Below, one piece after another: positions 46,028-54,461 of a stretch of 64,000 nucleotides of DNA. Positions within the stretch are counted from its first letter, which is position 1. Each line of letters starts with the position of its first letter. Source of the stretch: Pseudonocardia sulfidoxydans NBRC 16205 (GTDB lineage: Bacteria > Actinomycetota > Actinomycetes > Mycobacteriales > Pseudonocardiaceae); contig NZ_BJVJ01000004.1 in the NCBI RefSeq assembly GCF_007989085.1, forward strand, positions 116,500 through 180,499, given 5' to 3'. Made by a program: the position numbers and the translations under genes. The notes beneath the pieces were generated by a model that made no database searches, was not told the origin of the DNA, and saw only the letters and a program-made list of their open reading frames with translations.

Positions 46028-46087
46028 CCCGCGCGCAACCTGACGGTCGTGATCCGGTGCCGCGACGACCGTGAGGTTGCGCGCGGG
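46028..46087. repeat. family 2 inverted repeat, copy 3
   Basis: CCCGCGCGCAACCT and AGGTTGCGCGCGGG form the outer stem and ACGGTCGT/ACGACCGT the inner stem, with one mispair between them. It lies just beyond the PRK stop. Confidence 0.85.
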
Positions 46088-46100
46088 GTTCTGGGCGCGG

Positions 46101-46982
46101 TCAGGCGCCGACGGCCTGCTTGCGACGCTCCATCAGGCGCCAGATCATCGGGGTGAAGATCAGCTGCATCGCGAGGTCGAACTTGCCGCCCGGGCAGACG
46201 ATCGTGTTGGCCCGCGACATGAACGAGTCGTGCAGCATCGACAGCAGGTAGGAGAAGTCGATGCCCTTGGGGTTCGCGAAGCGGATGATCAACATCGACT
46301 CGTCGGCCGTCGGGATCGCGCGGGCGATGAACGGGTTGGACGTGTCGACCATCGGGACCCGCTGGAAGTTCACGTGCGTGCGCGAGAACTGCGGGCAGAT
46401 GTGGTTCACGTAGTCCGGCATGCGGCGCAGGATCGTGTCGGTGACGGCCTCGGTGGAGTAGCCGCGCTGGACCTTGTCCCGCTGCAGCTTCTGGATCCAC
46501 TCGAGGTTGATCACCGGGACGACTCCGATGAGCAGGTCGGGGTGCTGGGCGACGTCGGCCTTGTCGGTGACGACGGCGCCGTGCAGGCCCTCGTAGAACA
46601 GCACGTCGGAATCGGGTGCGAGGTCGGTCCACGGGGTGAAGGTGCCGGGCGGCTGGTTGTGCGGCGCGGCCTCCTCGTCGTCGTGGAGGTACTTGCGGAC
46701 CCTGCCCGTGCCCGACTCGCCGTAGGTGCGGAACAGCTCCTCGAGCTCCTCGAAGAGGTTGGACTCGGGGCCGAAGTGGCTGAAGCTGTGGTCGCCCTTG
46801 GCGTGGGCCTCGGCCATCGCGACCTTCATCTCGGCCCGGTCGAAGCGGTGGAAGCTGTCGCCCTCGACCGTGGCCGCGTTGACGTGCTCGCGGCGGAAGA
46901 TCTGCTGGAAGGCCCGCATGACCGAGGTCGTCCCGGCCCCTGACGCGCCGGTGACCGCGATGATGGGGTGCTTGTTCGACAT
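46101..46982 (-). CDS. prk: phosphoribulokinase
   Basis: A 293-residue enzyme that phosphorylates ribulose 5-phosphate to the RuBisCO substrate. The P-loop is AVTGASGAGTTSVM near residue 10. Other conserved stretches are VEGDSFHRFDRAEMK, SHFGPESNLFEELEELFR, LFYEGLHGAVV and the C-terminal SYLLSMLHDSFMSRANTIVC followed by PGGKFDLAMQLI. The length and spelling match the octameric bacterial (class I) PRK. It lies 25 bp after FBPase on the same strand, a typical cbb arrangement. No RuBisCO gene is in the window. Confidence 0.95.
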   Translation of the reverse strand: MSNKHPIIAVTGASGAGTTSVMRAFQQIFRREHVNAATVEGDSFHRFDRAEMKVAMAEAHAKGDHSFSHFGPESNLFEELEELFRTYGESGTGRVRKYLHDDEEAAPHNQPPGTFTPWTDLAPDSDVLFYEGLHGAVVTDKADVAQHPDLLIGVVPVINLEWIQKLQRDKVQRGYSTEAVTDTILRRMPDYVNHICPQFSRTHVNFQRVPMVDTSNPFIARAIPTADESMLIIRFANPKGIDFSYLLSMLHDSFMSRANTIVCPGGKFDLAMQLIFTPMIWRLMERRKQAVGA

Positions 46983-47007
46983 CGTGTCTCTCCGTTCGTC
47001 TTCCGGG

Positions 47008-48084
47008 TCAGTTCGCGGTGGCGCGGAACAGTCCGCGGGTGCTGTAGAAGGGGGTGTCCACCCCGGTGTCGACGTTCTCGACGTGGTACTTCGCCACCCG
47101 CTCGACCTCCTCGACGGCGCCGAAGACGAGCGCGATGCGCTGGTGCAGCCCGGTGGGCACGACGTCGAGGATGCGCTCGTGGCCCGTGTTCGCGGCGCCG
47201 CCGGCCTGCTCGACGATGAACGCGACGGGGTTGGCCTCGTAGAGCAGGCGCAGCCGGCCCGGCTTGGCGGGGTCCTTGGTGTCGCGCGGGTAGAGGAAGA
47301 CGCCGCCGCGGGTGAGGATGCGGTGGGTCTCGGCGACCAGGGACGCCACCCAGCGCATGTTGAAGTCCTTGCCGCGGGGGCCGGACCTGCCGGCGAGGCA
47401 CTCGTCGACGTAGCGCCGTACGGCGGGCTCCCAGAAGCGGCGGTTCGACGCGTTGATCGCGAACTCCGACGTGGACTCCGGGATGCGGATGTCCTCGCGG
47501 GTGAGGATGAACTCGCCCAGCTGCGGGTCGAGGGTGAACGCGTGCGTGCCGCGGCCCACGGTGAGGACGAGGATCGTCGACGGCCCGTAGATGGCGTATC
47601 CGGCGGCGACCTGGGTGGTGCCGGGCTGCAGGAAGTCGTCGGCCGTGGGGGCGGCGGCCGCGCCCTCGGGCGCCCGCAGGACCGAGAAGATGCTGCCGAC
47701 GGACACGTTCACGTCGATGTTCGACGACCCGTCCAGCGGGTCGAAGACCAGCAGGTACTTGCCGCGCGGGAACTCGGCCGGGATCTCGTACGGGTCGTCG
47801 AGCTCCTCGGAGGCCATGCCGGCGACCTGGCCGCCCCACTCGGTGGCGCGGATGAAGATGTCGTTGGACATCACGTCGAGCTTCTGCTGGGTCTCACCCT
47901 GCACGTTGACGGTGCCCTGGGCACCGAGGACGCCTTCGAGCGCGCCGTGGGCGACCCGGCCCGCGATGGCCTTGCAGGCGATGGCGACGTCGAGGATCAG
48001 CGAGTTGAGGTCGCCCACCGCGTCGGGGTGGCGCCGTCGCTCGTCGTTGAGGAACCGGGCGAGCGTCGTACGGTCGGCGAGCAT
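47008..48084 (-). CDS. cbbF: class 1 fructose-1,6-bisphosphatase
   Basis: A 358-residue FBPase, which makes fructose 6-phosphate in the Calvin cycle (and can act on sedoheptulose bisphosphate in cbb versions). Metal and active-site motifs: [31 protein letters not shown], and [17 protein letters not shown]. The ATG at 48084 has GGGGAG 8 nt upstream and is preferred to a TTG at 48114. It precedes PRK in one operon. Being separate from any gluconeogenic locus supports an autotrophic role. Confidence 0.95.
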   Translation of the reverse strand: MLADRTTLARFLNDERRRHPDAVGDLNSLILDVAIACKAIAGRVAHGALEGVLGAQGTVNVQGETQQKLDVMSNDIFIRATEWGGQVAGMASEELDDPYEIPAEFPRGKYLLVFDPLDGSSNIDVNVSVGSIFSVLRAPEGAAAAPTADDFLQPGTTQVAAGYAIYGPSTILVLTVGRGTHAFTLDPQLGEFILTREDIRIPESTSEFAINASNRRFWEPAVRRYVDECLAGRSGPRGKDFNMRWVASLVAETHRILTRGGVFLYPRDTKDPAKPGRLRLLYEANPVAFIVEQAGGAANTGHERILDVVPTGLHQRIALVFGAVEEVERVAKYHVENVDTGVDTPFYSTRGLFRATAN

Positions 48085-48263
48085 TGCGTTTCTCCCCGCA
48101 GCCGGGTCGGACAAGAGTCAGGGTCGAGCACGGTCGAAGGACAGGGCGGCGCGCACGGTGCGGCCGCCGTGTCATGGAGGTTGCCGTTCCGCGTCGCCCG
48201 GCCCATCCCCTACGGGGGTGGCGGGCAGGGGGTGATGCGCACGAGCCGCGCCCGGTGGTGACG

Positions 48264-48277
48264 GTCACTACAGTGAC
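48264..48277. promoter_or_regulatory. promoter and dyad upstream of the LytS-type kinase
   Basis: GTCAC-TACA-GTGAC is a perfect dyad. Within it TACAGT (48269-48274) lies exactly 6 nt before the kinase GTG and is a likely -10 of a leaderless message. A regulator on the dyad would block it. Confidence 0.45.
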
Positions 48278-48280
48278 GCC

Positions 48281-49420
48281 GTGGACGCGATCGGGCCGAC
48301 GCGTGTCGTGGGCGACGACGCCCCCGACGGCGCGGATCCCGGCACGTCCACGGCGGCTCCCGGGCGGCGGCGCCGGTGGTGGCCGCGGTCGCGGCGGCTC
48401 CCGGCGTCGGACGCGATGGCGGTGCTGGCCGCGGGCCAGGCGATCGCCGAGGACCTGCGGGGCGGGCTCGTCCACGACCGGGCCGGGGCGGCCGCGCGGC
48501 GGCTGCGCACCCTGCTGGACGCCGACGCGGTGGGTCTCGGGGCCCTGTCGGGGCCGCTGGCCTGGGCCGGGCGGCCCGACGAGGACGCGGCCGGCCTGGT
48601 CGACCAGGTGCGTCGCGACGGGCACCGCGCCGGCCGGGCGGGCCGCACGCTCGCGTTGCCGCTGCCGGTGCGCGGCGAGCCGGGCGGGGTGCTGGTCGTC
48701 GTCGGCGCGGTTCCCGCGGCCGCGGCCCGGCAGGCGGCGGCGTGGACGGGAGAGGCGCTGGCCCGCGGCCGGCTGGAGTCGTCGGCGGAGGCGGCGGAGC
48801 GCGCCGAGCTGCGGGCGTTGCGCGCGGAGATCTCGCCGCACTTCGTCTACAACGCGTTGACGACGATCGCGGCGTTCGTCCGCTCGGACCCCGACCGGGC
48901 ACGCGAGCTGATCCGCGACTTCGCCGAGTACATCCGGCACAGTCTGGCGCGCCGCGGTGAGTACACGACGCTGGCGGGGGAGTTCCGCGCGATCGAGGCC
49001 TACCTGGAGCTGGCGCGGGCGGTGCTGGGGGAGCGGCTGCGGGTGCAGGTGCGGATCGCGCCGGAGGTGCTTCCCGTCGCACTGCCGTTCCTCACGTTGC
49101 AGCCACTCGTGGAGAACGCGGTGCAGCACGGTGTGGAGCGGATCGAGGGTGGCGGATCGGTGCAGGTCAGCGGGGAGGCGCAGGGCACGGACTGCGTCAT
49201 CGCGGTCGAGGACGACGGTCCGGGCATGGATCCCGAGCACGCCCGCGCGGCGCTCGCCGGGGACGCGTCGGGGTCCGGGCTGGCGCTGGCCAACGTCGAC
49301 CGCCGGCTGCGCGCGGTGTACGGGCCGCAGTACGGCCTGGTGATCGAGACGGCGGAGGGCGCGGGCACCCGGATCGTCGTGCGGGTGCCGCGTTTCGCGC
49401 CCGGTGTGGTGGCGGTCTGA
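48281..49420 (+). CDS. LytS-type sensor histidine kinase (soluble, GAF-containing)
   Basis: A 379-residue kinase. Residues 50-170 form a GAF-like sensor. The phospho-acceptor region is LRALRAEISPHFVYNALTTI near residue 188 with the His in SPHFVYN, followed by YIRHSLARRGEYTTLAGE. The ATPase shows LQPLVENAVQHGV and DDGPGMD. No membrane segments are visible, so it senses inside the cell. Leaderless GTG start. It overlaps the LytTR regulator gene by one base. Similar pairs in enterobacteria control carboxylate and pyruvate transporters. Confidence 0.88.
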   Translation: MDAIGPTRVVGDDAPDGADPGTSTAAPGRRRRWWPRSRRLPASDAMAVLAAGQAIAEDLRGGLVHDRAGAAARRLRTLLDADAVGLGALSGPLAWAGRPDEDAAGLVDQVRRDGHRAGRAGRTLALPLPVRGEPGGVLVVVGAVPAAAARQAAAWTGEALARGRLESSAEAAERAELRALRAEISPHFVYNALTTIAAFVRSDPDRARELIRDFAEYIRHSLARRGEYTTLAGEFRAIEAYLELARAVLGERLRVQVRIAPEVLPVALPFLTLQPLVENAVQHGVERIEGGGSVQVSGEAQGTDCVIAVEDDGPGMDPEHARAALAGDASGSGLALANVDRRLRAVYGPQYGLVIETAEGAGTRIVVRVPRFAPGVVAV

Positions 49421-50214
49421 TGCCCGACCGGCTGCGGGTCCTGGTCGTCGACGACGTCGCGCCGGCACTCGACGAGCTGTGCGGGATGCTGCGCGACTCG
49501 CCCTGTGTGCGGGAGGTCGTCCCGGCCGGCGACGCGGTGACGGCGCTGCGGCTGATCCAGGCCGCCGACGGCGACGGGCCCTTCGACGCGGCGTTCCTCG
49601 ACATCTCGATGCCGGGCATGGACGGGCTGGAGCTGGGGTCGCTGCTGTCGCGGCTGGCCGACCCGCCGGAGATCGTGTTCGTCACCGCGTTCGAGGAGCA
49701 CGCCGTGTCGGCCTACGGCGTCGGCGCCCTGGACTACCTGCTCAAACCGGTGTCGACGGAACGTCTCGACGGCGCGCTCGCCCGGATCCGCCGCGTCGCC
49801 GGGGCGTCGCGGGAGGAGCAGCCCGCGGGTGCGCGCGCCGCCGAACCCGTCGACAAGCTGGCCGCGGTGCCGGTGGAGCTGGGTGGGCGGACGCGCTGGG
49901 TGCGTCGCGACGACGTGCGGTTCGTCGAGGCCCAGGGCGACTACGTGCGGCTGCACACCCGCGGCGGGTCGCACCTGCTGCGGATGCCGATCTCGCGGCT
50001 GGAGGAGCACTGGGCCGACCACGGCTACACGCGGGTGCACCGCAGCTTCCTGCTCGACGTCAGCTCGGTGCTGGAGCTGCGCAGCGACAGCGGCGGCGGG
50101 CTGCTCGCCCACACCGACGCGGGCGACGTCCCGGTGAGCCGCCGCCACGCCCGCCCGCTGCGCGACCTGCTGCTCGACGCCGCGACCCGCGGCGACCTGC
50201 GCGGGGCCCGGTGA
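49420..50214 (+). CDS. LytTR-family response regulator
   Basis: A 264-residue regulator. The receiver domain has VLVVDDVAPALDEL, the phosphorylated Asp in AAFLDISMPGMDGLE, and Lys in YLLKPVSTERL. The LytTR DNA-binding domain covers the C-terminal 110 residues (VRFVEAQGDYVRLHTRGGSH, LLRMPISRLEEHW, RVHRSFLLDV). LytTR proteins bind pairs of 9-bp direct repeats about 10-13 bp apart; such repeats are present at 52260-52299 ahead of the DUF485-ActP operon. Co-transcribed with the kinase. Confidence 0.9.
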   Translation: MPDRLRVLVVDDVAPALDELCGMLRDSPCVREVVPAGDAVTALRLIQAADGDGPFDAAFLDISMPGMDGLELGSLLSRLADPPEIVFVTAFEEHAVSAYGVGALDYLLKPVSTERLDGALARIRRVAGASREEQPAGARAAEPVDKLAAVPVELGGRTRWVRRDDVRFVEAQGDYVRLHTRGGSHLLRMPISRLEEHWADHGYTRVHRSFLLDVSSVLELRSDSGGGLLAHTDAGDVPVSRRHARPLRDLLLDAATRGDLRGAR

Positions 50215-50218
50215 GCAC

Positions 50219-50578
50219 GTGGTGAGCAGGGCCAGGCGCGTGACCGTCACCAGCCCGCAGACGGCCGTCGTGCTCACCGCCCGCCGGGGCGGGGTGTCGT
50301 CGCCACCACCGCGGCTCTCGGCGGCCGAGCGCGACCGCGCCGAACGCCTCCGCCGGGCGCAGCTGCGGCTCGCGCTGGTCGGGCTGACCGGGCTGGCGCT
50401 GGTGCTCGTCGGGCTGCCGATCCTGCTCGACGCCGTCCCGGAGCTGATCCGGCCCCGGCTGTTCGGGCTGCCGGTGAGCTGGCTGGCCGTCGCGGTGCTG
50501 CCCTACCCGGTGCTGGCGCTGCTCGCGTGGCGGCAGCTGCGCCGGGCGGAGCGCCTGGAACGAGCAGACGAGCTGTGA
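50219..50578 (+). CDS. small two-helix membrane protein preceding a symporter
   Basis: A 119-residue protein with two hydrophobic helices (LRLALVGLTGLALVLVGLPIL and LPVSWLAVAVLPYPVLALLA) after a basic, flexible N terminus. Its position, 4 bases overlapping the symporter gene (GTGA), mirrors the DUF485-ActP pair further on, so it is probably the small partner of this symporter. GTG at 50219 or 50222 are both possible starts. No recognised family. Confidence 0.72.
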   Translation: MVSRARRVTVTSPQTAVVLTARRGGVSSPPPRLSAAERDRAERLRRAQLRLALVGLTGLALVLVGLPILLDAVPELIRPRLFGLPVSWLAVAVLPYPVLALLAWRQLRRAERLERADEL

Positions 50579-52251
50579 TCGCCCTCGCTGCGCTGCCGGT
50601 GGTGCTGGCGACGCTGCTCATCGGGGCCCGCGGGGTCGCGGCGCTGCGCTCGACGTCGGACTTCCTCGTCGCGTCCCGGCGCATCTCGCCGACGCTCAAC
50701 GCGGCCGCGGTGTCGGGGGAGTACCTGTCGGCGGCGTCGTTCCTCGGGGTGGCGGGGCTCGTCGTGAAGAACGGGGTGGGCGCGCTGTGGTACCCGGTCG
50801 GGTTCACGGCGGGCTACGTGGCGATGCTGCTGTTCGTCGCCGCCCCGATGCGCCGCACGGGCGCGCTGACCGTGCCCGACTTCGCGGAGGCCCGGCTGGG
50901 CTCGCCCGCGCTGCGCCGGTTCTGCGCGGTCGTCGTGCTGGTCATCGCGGGGTTGTACCTGGTGCCGCAGTTCACCGCCGCCGGGCAGGTCCTGATGGCG
51001 GTCAGCGGCCTGCCGTACTGGGTGGGTGTCGTCGTCTCCGGGGTCGCGGTCAGCGTGACGCTCGCGCTCGGTGGGATGCGCGCGGCGACGTACGTGCAGG
51101 CGTTCCAGTTCGTCCTCAAGCTGCTGCTGTTCATCGTCCCGGCGGTGTGGCTGATGACCGCGGTCGGCCCGGAGACCCGGCACGAGGCGCTGCACCCGGC
51201 GGAGTTCAGCCGGTTCACCGCGGACACCCCCGTCGAGTTCCGGCTGCCGACGCGCATCGAGGTCTCCACGCCGACGACGGTCGTCGCCGACACCGACACG
51301 GGACCCGTGCCGGTGCACCTCGAACAGGGGACCCACGTCGCGCCCGGGCAGGCGCGCTGGGTCTTCCCCGCGGGTGCCGACGTGCCGCGCATCCGCGGTG
51401 CAGCCCTGCCCGGCAGCGACGACTGGCAGCGCCCGCTGCTCGACTCCGACCGCTCGGGGCACTCGCTGCTCGCGACGTGGTCGGTGCTCGTCGCGACGGC
51501 GCTGGGCACGATGGGGCTGCCCCACGTCATCGTCCGTTTCCACACCAGCCCCGACGGCCGGGCGGCGCGGCGGACCGCCGCGATCACCGTCGGGCTGCTG
51601 GGCACGTTCTACCTGTTCACGTGGGTGTACGGGCTGCTCGGCGGGGTGCTGATACCGGAGCTCTACCTGTCGGGTGCCACCGACACCGCGGTCGTCGAAC
51701 TGCCCGGCCGCGTCGACGACGGCACCGCCGGGCAGGTGTTCACCGGGCTGTTGACGGCGGGGGCGTTCGCGGCGTTCCTCGCGACGTCGCTGGGGCTGCT
51801 GCTCGCGCTCGCCGGGGCGGTCGCGCACGACCTGTTGCCCGGCTCGCTGCGCCGGCTGCGGCTCACCGCGCTGGTGGCCGCAGCGGTCGTGGTCCCGATC
51901 GCGCTGCTCGCCGCCCGCGTCGACGTCGGGGCAGTCGTGACCTCGGCGTTCGCGGTCGCGGCGTCGACGTTCTGCCCGCTGCTCGTGCTGGGCATCTGGT
52001 GGCGGCGGCTGACGGTGCGGGGCGCGTTCGTCGGCATGGGGGTGGGCCTCGTGGCCTCGGCGGGGGCGATGGCGGCGAGCCTGCTGATCCGGCCCGCCCC
52101 GGGTGTCACCGCCCTGTTGCTGGGGCAGCCGGCGCTGTGGTCGGTGTCCCTCGCGTTCCTGACGATGGTCGGCGTGTCGTGGCGCGACCGGCCCCCGCCG
52201 GGTGCGGAGTCGGCCATGTTGCGGCTCCACCTGGACGAGACCAGGGCGTGA
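50575..52251 (+). CDS. sodium:solute symporter (SSS family), ActP-like paralogue
   Basis: A 558-residue transporter with about 13 helices. SSS-family features: DFLVASRRISPTLNAAAVSG followed by EYLSAASFLGVAGLV, the region GTMGLPHVIVRFHTSPDGRA and GAFAAFLATSLGLLLALAG. A soluble insertion of about 100 residues (near 200-310) lies in an extracellular loop and is not found in the second symporter. It likely imports a monocarboxylate. Co-translated with the preceding small protein and downstream of the LytS/LytTR genes. Confidence 0.88.
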   Translation: MIALAALPVVLATLLIGARGVAALRSTSDFLVASRRISPTLNAAAVSGEYLSAASFLGVAGLVVKNGVGALWYPVGFTAGYVAMLLFVAAPMRRTGALTVPDFAEARLGSPALRRFCAVVVLVIAGLYLVPQFTAAGQVLMAVSGLPYWVGVVVSGVAVSVTLALGGMRAATYVQAFQFVLKLLLFIVPAVWLMTAVGPETRHEALHPAEFSRFTADTPVEFRLPTRIEVSTPTTVVADTDTGPVPVHLEQGTHVAPGQARWVFPAGADVPRIRGAALPGSDDWQRPLLDSDRSGHSLLATWSVLVATALGTMGLPHVIVRFHTSPDGRAARRTAAITVGLLGTFYLFTWVYGLLGGVLIPELYLSGATDTAVVELPGRVDDGTAGQVFTGLLTAGAFAAFLATSLGLLLALAGAVAHDLLPGSLRRLRLTALVAAAVVVPIALLAARVDVGAVVTSAFAVAASTFCPLLVLGIWWRRLTVRGAFVGMGVGLVASAGAMAASLLIRPAPGVTALLLGQPALWSVSLAFLTMVGVSWRDRPPPGAESAMLRLHLDETRA

Positions 52252-52259
52252 CCTGCGCC

Positions 52260-52299
52260 ACCGTTCGTCGCGCGACGCGACCGTTCGTCAACCGTTCGT
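52260..52299 (+). promoter_or_regulatory. three LytTR-type direct repeats
   Basis: ACCGTTCGT occurs at 52260-52268, 52280-52288 and 52291-52299 (all followed by C). Each fits the LytTR half-site [TA][AC][CA]GTTN[AG][TG]. Repeats 1 and 2 are 11 bp apart, within the usual 10-13 bp. They lie about 100-140 bp before the DUF485 start, the position of an activator site. Confidence 0.75.
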
Positions 52300-52396
52300 C
52301 GTCGCGGAGGGGTGTGTATCGCCCATTGCTTCCCGCTGTTGCGCGGTGCCGCTTTCCTACTGCCCGTAGCCGACCGAGTGCCTACGAGGAGGCAGC

Positions 52397-52747
52397 GTGA
52401 GCACCACCGAGTCACAACCCCCGGGCGAGGGGATCGCGACCACCGACTGGGAAACGGTCCAGGCGAGCCCTGAGTTCCAGTCCCTGCGACGGCGGTTGCG
52501 GGGGTTCGTCTTCCCGCTGACCGCGGCGTTCCTCGTCTGGTACCTGCTGTACGTGCTGCTGGCCAGCTACGCGCCGGCGTTCATGGCGACGAAGGTCGTG
52601 GGCAACATCAACGTCGGGCTGATCTTCGGGCTCCTGCAGTTCGTGTCGACCTTCGCGATCACCACCTGGTACGTGAAGTGGGCCGACAAGAACTTCGACC
52701 CGCCCGCGGCCGCCATCCGTGAGGAGATCGAGGGGAGCGGGCGATGA
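52397..52747 (+). CDS. DUF485 membrane protein (YjcH-like)
   Basis: A 116-residue DUF485 protein, the usual small companion of acetate permease ActP. It has two helices (FPLTAAFLVWYLLYVLLASY and INVGLIFGLLQFVSTFAITT) and the conserved YVKWADKNFDPPA at the end. AGGAGG 5 bases before the GTG fixes the start. It overlaps actP by 4 bases (ATGA). LytTR-type repeats lie upstream. Confidence 0.9.
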   Translation: MSTTESQPPGEGIATTDWETVQASPEFQSLRRRLRGFVFPLTAAFLVWYLLYVLLASYAPAFMATKVVGNINVGLIFGLLQFVSTFAITTWYVKWADKNFDPPAAAIREEIEGSGR

Positions 52748-54393
52748 ACCTCGCGCAGGCCGCCGACGGGGTCGAGGGCTCCAACCCGTGGCTCAACATC
52801 GGCATCTTCGCCGTCTTCGTGATCGTGACGCTGACGATCGTGGTGCGCGTGTCCAAGCGCGCGAGCAGCGGCGCGAAGGACTTCTACACCGCCGGTGGCG
52901 GGTTCTCCGGCACCCAGAACGGCATCGCGATCTCCGGTGACTACCTGTCCGCGGCGTCGTTCCTCGGGATCGCCGGCGCCATCGCGCTCTACGGCTACGA
53001 CGGCTTCCTCTACTCGATCGGCTTCCTCGTCGCCTGGCTCGTCGCGCTCCTGCTCGTCGCCGAGCTCCTGCGCAACACCGGCCGGTTCACCATGGGCGAC
53101 GTCCTCGCCTTCCGGATGCGCCAGCGTCCCGTCCGCGCCGCGGCGGCGACGTCGACACTCGTGGTGTCGTTCTTCTACCTGCTCGCCCAGATGGCCGGCG
53201 CCGGCGGACTCGTCGCCCTGCTGCTCGACGTGAAGTCCAAGACCGGGCAGTCGATCGTCATCGCGGTCGTCGGCGTCCTGATGATCGCCTACGTGCTCAT
53301 CGGCGGCATGCGCGGCACGACGTGGGTGCAGATCATCAAGGCCGTCCTGCTCATCGCGGGCGCCGCCATCATGACGTTCTGGGTGCTCGGCAAGTACGGC
53401 GTCAACGTCTCCCAGCTGATGGGCGGCGCCGTCGAGCGCGCCGGCCAGGGCGGGGAGAAGCTGCTCAACCCCGGCGCGCAGTACGGCAAGTCCGGCCTGA
53501 CCAAGCTCGACTTCGTCTCGCTCGGCATCGCGCTGGTTCTCGGCACGGCCGGTCTGCCGCACATCCTGATGCGCTTCTACACCGTGCCCACGGCCAAGGA
53601 GGCCCGCCGCTCGGTGGTCTGGGCGATCTGGCTGATCGGCCTGTTCTACCTGTTCACGCTCGTCCTGGGCTACGGAGCGGGCGCGCTCGTCGGGCCCGAC
53701 GCGATCAAGAAGGCCCCCGGCGGGGCCAACTCCGCGGCCCCGCTGCTGGCCTACGAGCTGGGTGGGACGATCCTGCTGGGCCTGATCGCGGCGGTCGCGT
53801 TCGCCACGATCCTGGCGGTGGTCGCCGGGCTCACGATCACGGCGTCGGCGTCGTTCGCCCACGACATCTACGTCAACGTGATCAAGCGCGGCAAGGTCGA
53901 CGACGCGGCCCACACCGAGGTGAGGATCGCGCGGCGCACGGCCGTCGTCATCGGCGTCGTCGCCATCGCGGGCGGCATCCTGGCCAACGGCCAGAACATC
54001 GCGTTCCTGGTGGCGCTGGCCTTCGCGGTCGCCGCCTCGGCGAACCTGCCGACGATCCTCTACTCGCTGTTCTGGAAGCGGTTCAACACCAACGGTGCGC
54101 TGTGGAGCATCTACGGCGGCCTCACGATCACACTGGTGCTGATCATCTTCTCGCCGGTCGTGTCCGGGAAGCCGGTCGACCCGGTGACGGGGAAGAGCCC
54201 GTCGATGCTGCAGGGCGTGGACTTCCACTGGTTCCCGCTGGACAACCCGGGTCTGATCTCGATCCCGGCGTCGTTCCTGCTGGGCTTCCTCGGCACGGTG
54301 CTGGCCAAGGACAAGGCGGACAAGGCCCGCTACGCGGAGATGGAGGTCCGGTCGCTCACGGGCGCCGGGGCGGAGAAGGCCGTCGCGCACTAG
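52744..54393 (+). CDS. actP: cation/acetate symporter ActP
   Basis: A 549-residue SSS transporter of the ActP type, which imports acetate and related monocarboxylates with Na+ or H+. Segments: KDFYTAGGGFSGTQNGIAIS followed by GDYLSAASFLGIAGAIALYG, LGTAGLPHILMRFYTVPTAK and ANGQNIAFLVALAFAVAASA. It is co-translated with DUF485. A GC-rich hairpin follows. With the amidase and SatP genes downstream, the region may recover and import acetate or small acids. Confidence 0.93.
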   Translation: MNLAQAADGVEGSNPWLNIGIFAVFVIVTLTIVVRVSKRASSGAKDFYTAGGGFSGTQNGIAISGDYLSAASFLGIAGAIALYGYDGFLYSIGFLVAWLVALLLVAELLRNTGRFTMGDVLAFRMRQRPVRAAAATSTLVVSFFYLLAQMAGAGGLVALLLDVKSKTGQSIVIAVVGVLMIAYVLIGGMRGTTWVQIIKAVLLIAGAAIMTFWVLGKYGVNVSQLMGGAVERAGQGGEKLLNPGAQYGKSGLTKLDFVSLGIALVLGTAGLPHILMRFYTVPTAKEARRSVVWAIWLIGLFYLFTLVLGYGAGALVGPDAIKKAPGGANSAAPLLAYELGGTILLGLIAAVAFATILAVVAGLTITASASFAHDIYVNVIKRGKVDDAAHTEVRIARRTAVVIGVVAIAGGILANGQNIAFLVALAFAVAASANLPTILYSLFWKRFNTNGALWSIYGGLTITLVLIIFSPVVSGKPVDPVTGKSPSMLQGVDFHWFPLDNPGLISIPASFLLGFLGTVLAKDKADKARYAEMEVRSLTGAGAEKAVAH

Positions 54394-54402
54394 AAGTCCT
54401 AC

Positions 54403-54436
54403 CGGTGCGGGTCCGCGGAGTCGCGGGCCCGCACCG
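54403..54436. terminator. hairpin after actP
   Basis: Arms of 15 bp (left CGGTGCGGGTCCGCG), one G-T type mispair, 4-base loop, 10 bases after the stop. Confidence 0.75.
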
Positions 54437-54461
54437 TCGTGCGGGCGTAGTGTCGACGGCC

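Noticed and set aside
45601..46156. Several ORFs that begin MAIVAIATIATH or contain SGNSRYSDYCHS
   Set aside because: These peptides are translations of the family 1 palindrome in different frames, not a conserved protein family.
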